Shown here one piece after another: positions 59,536-64,000 of a stretch of 64,000 nucleotides of DNA; position 1 is the first letter of the stretch; each line of letters starts with the position of its first letter. This DNA comes from CBDIBC01 sp965276635 (lineage in GTDB: Bacteria; Actinomycetota; Acidimicrobiia; Acidimicrobiales; Palsa-688). Location: NCBI GenBank assembly GCA_965276635.1, contig CBDIBC010000005.1, positions 2,232,001-2,296,000 on the forward strand, written 5' to 3'. A model generated the notes under the pieces. It worked only from the letters and a program-made list of their open reading frames with translations. It did no database searches and was not told the origin of the DNA. The position numbers and the translations under genes were made by a program.

Positions 59536-60510
59536 ATGATCCGATGGGGAATAGTCGGGCCGGGCGCGATCGCTGCCGGCTTCGCCGACGCGATGCAGTT
59601 GGTCGACGACGGAGCCATCGTAGGGGTGGCGTCTCGTTCTGCTGAACGCGCCGACACATTTGGTGACCGGTTCGGGATCCCGAACCGGTACACCGACCTC
59701 GAGTCTCTCGTAGCCGATCCCGACGTCGATGCCGTCTATGTCGCCACCCCTCACTCGTCTCACGAAGGGGATACGGTCGTGTCCCTGCAGGCTGGCAAGC
59801 ACGTCCTGTGTGAGAAGCCGCTCGCCCTCAATGCCGAGCAGGCTGGGCGGATGGTCGAGGAGGCTCGACGTCGTGGCCTGTTCTTGATGGAGGCCATCTG
59901 GAGTCGATTCCTGCCCGCCTACAGGTCGCTGGTGGACGTGATCGACCAGGAGCGCATCGGCGATCCGCTCCTCGTGGAGGCCGACTTCGGGTTCCGCTGG
60001 CCCTTCGACCCCGAGCACCGGCTGTTCAACCCGCATCTCGGAGGCGGGGCCCTCCTCGACCTTGGGATGTACCCGGTCCAACTATGCTCCCTGGTGCTCG
60101 GTGCATCCGAGCAGGTCGTGGCCACCGGGGTGGTCGGCGAGACCGGAGTCGACGAGCAGGTCGCCGCAGTGCTGCGCTACGCCGGCGGCCGGATGGGGGT
60201 GGTCAAGGCGGCGATAAGGGTGAGCATGGCCTGCACCGCACGGATCTCGGGCACTGAGGGATGGGTCGACCTTCCGCCCTTCATGCACTGCCCGGCTTCG
60301 CTCACCGTCACCACGCCTGCGGGCGCCGAGCGCATCGACGGGTCGTACCCGGGCAACGGGTTGCGTTTCGAGATCGCCGAAGTGCACAAGTGCCTCGCCG
60401 AGGGCGAGACTGAGAGCCGGGTGGTCACACTGGACGAGAGTGTCGCACTAGCTTCGACCCTCGATGCGATCCGGGCCCAGGTGGGTGTCGTCTACCCGGT
60501 TGAGCGATGA
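59536..60510 (+). CDS. Gfo/Idh/MocA-family NAD(P)-dependent oxidoreductase
   Basis: This 324-residue enzyme has the Rossmann start WGIVGPGAIAAGFADAM, the conserved HVLCEKPLALNAEQA motif (EKP) and the second-domain start LFLMEAIWSRFLPAY. Relatives oxidise sugars or open glucosides by transient oxidation. The ATG follows GAGAAGGGTGAAGC. Its stop overlaps the ATG of the GH1 fragment (ATGA), showing that a glucosidase once followed in the same operon. Confidence 0.88.
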   Translation: MIRWGIVGPGAIAAGFADAMQLVDDGAIVGVASRSAERADTFGDRFGIPNRYTDLESLVADPDVDAVYVATPHSSHEGDTVVSLQAGKHVLCEKPLALNAEQAGRMVEEARRRGLFLMEAIWSRFLPAYRSLVDVIDQERIGDPLLVEADFGFRWPFDPEHRLFNPHLGGGALLDLGMYPVQLCSLVLGASEQVVATGVVGETGVDEQVAAVLRYAGGRMGVVKAAIRVSMACTARISGTEGWVDLPPFMHCPASLTVTTPAGAERIDGSYPGNGLRFEIAEVHKCLAEGETESRVVTLDESVALASTLDAIRAQVGVVYPVER

Positions 60511-60590
60511 CGGACTTTCCCGAAGGCTTCCTTTGGGGCGCCTGCGGGGGCGCCCTGGCGCGCCATCGCCACGCTGGCTGGGCTAGCTGA
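60507..60590 (+). pseudogene. 5' remnant of a GH1 beta-glucosidase
   Basis: The first twelve codons read MTDFPEGFLWGA, the hallmark N terminus of GH1 beta-glucosidases (FPEGFLWGAATAAYQIEG in intact enzymes). After that the sequence leaves the family and stops at TGA 60588. The 4-nt overlap with the dehydrogenase stop is intact, so the operon was cut at about 60542 by a rearrangement that replaced the rest of the gene. Confidence 0.65.
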
Positions 60591-60875
60591 GCTCGACCGA
60601 AACAGCGCATCCAAGCGAGCGGCCTGACGGCCGCCGGTAGCGGCGCCCGAGGGTGGCGACGTCAACGCTGGCTTGTGCTCGTAGAGGGCCTCGCTGGCGA
60701 GGTGGCAGCCTGTCGTCCCTTCGCTGTGTTGATCGGTGATCGCATCTCCGGCCCGGACGGCGGACAGGGCTCTCACCGCGCTGGTCAAGGCTGCATCAGG
60801 TCACGGCCGACGGTCGGTGCCCGTCTCCGGGCAGAATCAATCCTCCCACCTCGCGGGAAAATGGTAATACCGAGT
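60591..60875. other. Gene-free stretch after the GH1 breakpoint
   Basis: I see no credible gene. A 98-codon frame on the minus strand (60492-60788) crosses the breakpoint but has no recognisable domain. The segment joins the carbohydrate island to the toxin-antitoxin pair and may be the scar of an integrated element. Confidence 0.5.
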
Positions 60876-60881
60876 TATACT
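60876..60881 (+). promoter_or_regulatory. -10 box of the toxin-antitoxin pair (leaderless)
   Basis: TATACT ends 6 nt before the ATG at 60888. It is the best -10 match in the window, in an A/T-rich stretch. Confidence 0.55.
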
Positions 60882-60887
60882 CTAGTC

Positions 60888-61136
60888 ATGAAGACCGCCA
60901 TCTCGGTTCCAGACAACACGTTTGAGCGGGCGTCGAGGTGCGCCAAGGCCCTGGGCGTGAGTCGCTCGGAGTTCTTCTCCCAGGCCGCCGTCCGCTACCT
61001 CGACGAACTGGACAACGAGTCGCTGACCGAGCAGATCAACCAGGCTCTCGCCACGCCGAAATCGTCGGATGATTCCACGGTAGACGCCGTCGGCCATGGC
61101 CACCGGCTGCTGATTGACGTCGCAGACGAGTGGTGA
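60888..61136 (+). CDS. Ribbon-helix-helix antitoxin (MazE-like)
   Basis: This 82-residue protein begins MKTAISVPDNTFERASRCAK and continues LGVSRSEFFSQAAVRYL, a ribbon-helix-helix DNA-binding unit as in antitoxins paired with MazF. The C-terminal half would wrap the toxin. It overlaps the toxin start by 4-7 nt, the usual arrangement for balanced expression, and probably represses its own promoter. Confidence 0.85.
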   Translation: MKTAISVPDNTFERASRCAKALGVSRSEFFSQAAVRYLDELDNESLTEQINQALATPKSSDDSTVDAVGHGHRLLIDVADEW

Positions 61137-61474
61137 TCGGGCGAGGCGGCATCTACTGGGCCAATCTTGGCCCACCGAGCGGCTCACGTCCGGCCAAGCG
61201 GCGGCCGGTGCTCGTCATCTCGGCCGACACCTACAACCAAAGTCGCCTCGAGACCGTGATCGCCGTGGTTATCACCTCGAACACCGACCTGGCCGTGATG
61301 CCCGGAAATGTGTTCCTGCCGGCGGCTCCGACCGGGCTACCACGAGATTCCGTCGTCAACGTGACCGGCCTCGTCACCCTCAACAAGGCTGATCTGACCG
61401 ATCGGGTCGGTGACGTCCCATCCTCCCTCCGGGACGAAGTCGATCGGGGTCTCCGTCGGATCCTGGACCTGTAG
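61130..61474 (+). CDS. MazF/PemK-type endoribonuclease toxin
   Basis: This protein of 113-114 residues shows the MazF fold: RGGIYWANLGPPSGS, KRRPVLVISADTYNQSR, a central VVITSNTDLA and GLPRDSVVNVTGLVTLNK with the conserved Ser/Thr loop. MazF toxins cut mRNA at short motifs. GTG 61133 (GTGA overlap with the antitoxin stop) is as likely as 61130. The pair stands at the edge of the rearranged carbohydrate island. Confidence 0.88.
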   Translation: MVIGRGGIYWANLGPPSGSRPAKRRPVLVISADTYNQSRLETVIAVVITSNTDLAVMPGNVFLPAAPTGLPRDSVVNVTGLVTLNKADLTDRVGDVPSSLRDEVDRGLRRILDL

Positions 61475-61840
61475 GTCACCAAGGAGCGGTGTCTATGTGA
61501 ACGGTGTCAATGGGCCGGTCGGAGACGGCGAGCCAATCCCTCGCATCAGACCGCGTCCGAGCAGGAAGTCCCGCACCGACCCGGAGGTCACCTCGTCGGG
61601 TCCTCCGTGCGCGACGCCAGGACCAGACGCTCACCCTGCGGGCCGGCGCGCAGGCTCGGACCGTACAGGAGCCGGTACGGTGCGCTGACCGCGCCGGTCG
61701 GCCCTCGGTTCCGGCGTCGGTTCGGTCGTCGCGTGGCCGTCTCGCTGGGTATCGAGTGGCACGGACGACCGGTGCCCGACGGGCGGAACGAGGGTCGAGT
61801 CGGTGTGGTGTGGCAGTACTGGCGTGTTACGGCGTGTGGA
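61475..61840. other. Gene-free stretch between toxin and repeat protein
   Basis: The two genes converge on these 366 nt. Long frames on both strands are Arg/Pro-rich and look like shadow. Near 61488 the heptamer CGGTGTC occurs twice 15 bp apart. No clear terminator was found. Confidence 0.5.
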
Positions 61841-63574
61841 TCAGCCCTGGGTGGTGTTGCCGCCGTTGCCGCCGGTGCTGGCACCGGTGGTTGGGGCGTG
61901 GGTGCTGTTGGCGCCGGTGTTGGACCCGGAGACGGCACCAGTGGTGGGGTTGGAGTTGCCGCCCCATCCGTTGTTGGTGCTGGAGCCGCCGGTGGTGCTC
62001 GACGCGGTGGTGTTGCCACCGGTGTTGCCGCCAGAGGCGTTCTGGGTGTTGCTGCCAGACGTCGACGACGAGGAGCCGCAGTGGACCGTGCAGGTGGCGA
62101 CGTTGAGGGCCGGCCCGCTGGTGGCGTTGTTGGATCCGTTGGCGTCACCGGTGGTCGGGCTGGTCGTGGACGTGGCGTTCCCGCCGTTGCCCGAGCTGGC
62201 ATTGCCGCCGGTGCTCGACACCTTGTTGCCGGCGGTCGACGATGCGTTGCCGGTGCTGGCGGTGGGCGAGCCGGTGGTGTTCGACGCTCCCGAGTTGCCC
62301 GACGCAGTCTGCGACGGGTCAGCCTGGCTGACGTGACCGGAGCCGGAGCTGGCGGCGGTGTTGCCACCGTTGCCGCCGGTGCTGCCACCTGTGGTAGGAG
62401 CAGCTGTCTGGTTGGCGCCGGTGTTGGAGCCCGAGGCGGCACCGGTGTTCGGGCTGGAGTTGCCGCCCGACCCGTTGTTGGTGCTGGAGCCGGCCTTGGT
62501 CTGCGACTCGGTGGCGTTGTTGCCGGTGTTGCCGCCCGAGGCCTGCTGGGTGTTGCTACCGGACGTGGCGCTCGAGTTGCCGCAGTAGGCGAAGCACGGG
62601 TCGATGTTCACTGCTGGCCCGGTCTTGGCGGTGTTGGACCCGTTGGCGTTGCCGGTGGTGGGGCTGGTGGTGGAGTTGGCGTTGCCGCCGTTGCCCGAGC
62701 TGGCGTTCCCGCCGGTGCTGGTCACCGTGTTGCTGGCAGCCGACTTGGCGTTGCCTGTGCTCGTTGATGCGTCGTTGGTGGTGTTCGACGCACCCGACGA
62801 TCCGGTAGCCGTGGAGCTGGCCGGGTCGCTGCTCGAGCGGTGGCCGTTCGAGCGGTGGCCGTGATGGCTGGAGGTGGTGGCGGTGTTGCCACCGTTGCCT
62901 CCGGTCGAGCCTCCGTTGGTGGGAGCGGCAGTCTGGTTGGCTCCGGTGTTGGAGCCCGAGGCGGCACCGGTGTTCGGGTTGGAGTTGCCGCCCGACCCGT
63001 TGTTGGTGCTGGAGCCGGCCTTGGTCTGCGACCCGGTGAAGTTGCCACCGGTGTTGCCGCCCGACGCCTTCTGGCTGTTGTCGCCAGAGCTAGCCGACGA
63101 CGATCCAGACCGGTTGGTGCCGTGATGGTTCGAGGTGGAGCTGGTGTTGTTCGAACCCGACGACATCGACGGGTAGTTGTAGGCGCCGCCCGTCGTGGCC
63201 GTGTTGGACCCGTTGGCGTTGCCGGTGGTCGGGCTGGTGGTGGAGTTGGCGTTGCCGCCGTTGCCCGAGCTGGCGTTCCCGCCGGTGCTGGTCACCGTGT
63301 TGGTGGCCGACGACGTGGCGTTGCCGGTGCTCGTCGACGGGGAACCCGTCGTGTTCGAATTGCCCGATGAGCCCGTCGTGGTGGACATCGGCGTCGAACC
63401 AGAATGGCTGTTGTGGCCGCTGAGCATCTGTCCGACAGAAGACGTGGGATTCACGATGTGGTCATAGGACATCGGAGTCGTGGCGCCAGCGATGGCGGTC
63501 CCCTGAAAGAGGAGCAATCCGCCTGCGACGCCAGTGGCTCCGGCGGCTCGCTTGAGCCAGGAGTACTTGGACAT
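61841..63574 (-). CDS. Large secreted Gly/Asn/Ser/Thr repeat protein
   Basis: This 577-residue protein has a signal peptide (WLKRAAGATGVAGGLLLF, cut near AIAGA) and then three long modules of roughly 160-170 residues. Each holds STGGNASSGNGGNA, TSPTTGNANGSN, SGGNTG and TGAASGSNTGAN. Modules 2 and 3 contain a Cys pair (CFAYC, CTVHC); module 1 has a Tyr/Pro stretch instead. Low complexity and regular Asn/Gln/Ser spacing suggest a beta-solenoid or amyloid-like surface fibre, recalling curlins and chaplins without matching either. ATG 63574 is preceded by GAAAGG. Confidence 0.75.
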   Translation of the reverse strand: MSKYSWLKRAAGATGVAGGLLLFQGTAIAGATTPMSYDHIVNPTSSVGQMLSGHNSHSGSTPMSTTTGSSGNSNTTGSPSTSTGNATSSATNTVTSTGGNASSGNGGNANSTTSPTTGNANGSNTATTGGAYNYPSMSSGSNNTSSTSNHHGTNRSGSSSASSGDNSQKASGGNTGGNFTGSQTKAGSSTNNGSGGNSNPNTGAASGSNTGANQTAAPTNGGSTGGNGGNTATTSSHHGHRSNGHRSSSDPASSTATGSSGASNTTNDASTSTGNAKSAASNTVTSTGGNASSGNGGNANSTTSPTTGNANGSNTAKTGPAVNIDPCFAYCGNSSATSGSNTQQASGGNTGNNATESQTKAGSSTNNGSGGNSSPNTGAASGSNTGANQTAAPTTGGSTGGNGGNTAASSGSGHVSQADPSQTASGNSGASNTTGSPTASTGNASSTAGNKVSSTGGNASSGNGGNATSTTSPTTGDANGSNNATSGPALNVATCTVHCGSSSSTSGSNTQNASGGNTGGNTTASSTTGGSSTNNGWGGNSNPTTGAVSGSNTGANSTHAPTTGASTGGNGGNTTQG

Positions 63575-63706
63575 GAGTGTGTGTGCCTTTCGAAGCGTTG
63601 ATGGACGAAACATTCCGCTCCCGCCGCCGACCAGAGGACTGGCCGCTGCGGGGATGTTCGTCAGCGCGCTGACCACACCCAGAGTGGTCAGGGAAAGGAG
63701 CGCAGC

Positions 63707-63994
63707 TCAGTCCGGGGAGGACGGGACCGACCCATACGGGTCGGGAGCAGCATCGCTTGCTGGTGCGAATCGTGCAGCTTGGCGTGGCCCCGACGCAGTG
63801 TCCGACCCATCGGGGGTGGTCGTGGCGAAGACCGAGCCGCCGCCCCCAGAGGAGGCCTCCGAGCCGGCTCCCGCCATCGATGCGCTGGCACCGGGGGCAG
63901 CCGGCATCGGCGGGGTCGAGGGGGCCAACGGGATGATCGGCGCCGGCCCCCCAACAGTTGTCGAGTCGGCCGCGGCGGGGACCGTCAGATGCAT
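63707..63994 (-). CDS. Hypothetical Ala/Pro/Ser-rich protein, possibly partial
   Basis: This 95-residue frame is Ala, Pro, Ser and Gly rich, with a Gly run (SSGGGGSVFATTTPDGSD). It may continue beyond the window edge, since ATG 63994 lies 6 nt from the end. It is upstream of the repeat protein on the same strand and could be the C terminus of another surface protein. It could also be a chance frame. Confidence 0.3.
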   Translation of the reverse strand: MHLTVPAAADSTTVGGPAPIIPLAPSTPPMPAAPGASASMAGAGSEASSGGGGSVFATTTPDGSDTASGPRQAARFAPASDAAPDPYGSVPSSPD

Positions 63995-64000
63995 GGACCG

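Noticed and set aside
58672..60081. TetR gene as a 469-residue protein
   Set aside because: The first 220 or so residues are the complement of the Gfo/Idh/MocA gene and precede the natural MNRKRMGRPP start.
60492..60788. Minus-strand 98-codon gene across the GH1 breakpoint
   Set aside because: It spans two unrelated sequence blocks, has no ribosome-binding site and no recognisable domain.
61841..63574. CRISPR array or other DNA repeat array
   Set aside because: Repeats follow codon periodicity, vary at third positions and lie in one long frame with a signal peptide; there are no uniform spacers.
1..64000. tRNA or rRNA genes
   Set aside because: No cloverleaf-like GGTTCRA segments with matching acceptor stems or rRNA segments were noticed; a covariance search was not possible.

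Overview
The window is a very GC-rich piece of an actinobacterial chromosome. The combination of small actinobacterial families (a DUF3499-like protein, a DUF5719-like protein), a group II truncated haemoglobin, a ManB / Trm112 / PMI-PGI cassette and secA-prfB-ftsE-ftsX in series suggests a deep-branching lineage such as Acidimicrobiia. The taxon is inferred from gene content and order, not from a marker alignment. No rRNA, tRNA, CRISPR array or intact insertion sequence was seen.

Positions 1-30 kb hold conserved chromosome. A GT2-type membrane glycosyltransferase and a DUF5719-like protein are followed by ftsH on the other strand, two small Cys-containing proteins, a giant membrane protein, and the sugar-phosphate cassette manB-Trm112-PMI/PGI. 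A gene-free 410-nt block (13.3-13.7 kb) looks like a structured RNA. It sits just upstream of a NarL-type regulator and near secA, where actinobacteria often carry the ribosome-hibernation gene. After a DUF2079-like protein come secA, prfB, ftsE and ftsX, then an alpha/beta hydrolase, a truncated haemoglobin, a GT4 glycosyltransferase, a NudC-like Nudix enzyme and a small lipoprotein. A pseudokinase/FHA pair is transcribed away from two secreted cell-wall hydrolases.

Positions 30-43.5 kb hold envelope and ion regulation. A scarred intergenic segment (31.0-31.6 kb) has a 28-bp element in three copies, nested palindromes and a partial tandem duplication of a response-regulator 3' end. Beside it is a LiaF-LiaS-LiaR-like operon, then an AI-2E-family exporter, and the potassium module kdpDE diverging from kdpF-A-B-C. 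An extra 27-residue membrane peptide starts the kdp transport operon.

Positions 43.5-60.6 kb are a carbon-uptake island. A GntR/UTRA regulator with a CTAG-centred palindrome precedes a sugar ABC transporter whose operon also encodes a tyrosine-phosphatase-like protein and two metallophosphoesterases, an unusual mix that suggests import of a phosphorylated or phosphodiester substrate. Next come a GH3 glycosidase, a Dpp-type transporter (with a frameshifted permease fused to its ATPase), a TetR regulator, a Gfo/Idh/MocA dehydrogenase and the first 12 or so codons of a lost GH1 glucosidase. The end of the window carries a MazEF-like toxin-antitoxin pair and a large secreted Gly/Asn/Ser/Thr repeat protein.

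Many genes share one promoter layout: a TANNNT -10 hexamer 6-9 nt before the start codon, with no ribosome-binding site. This points to widespread leaderless transcripts and was used to choose several start codons.
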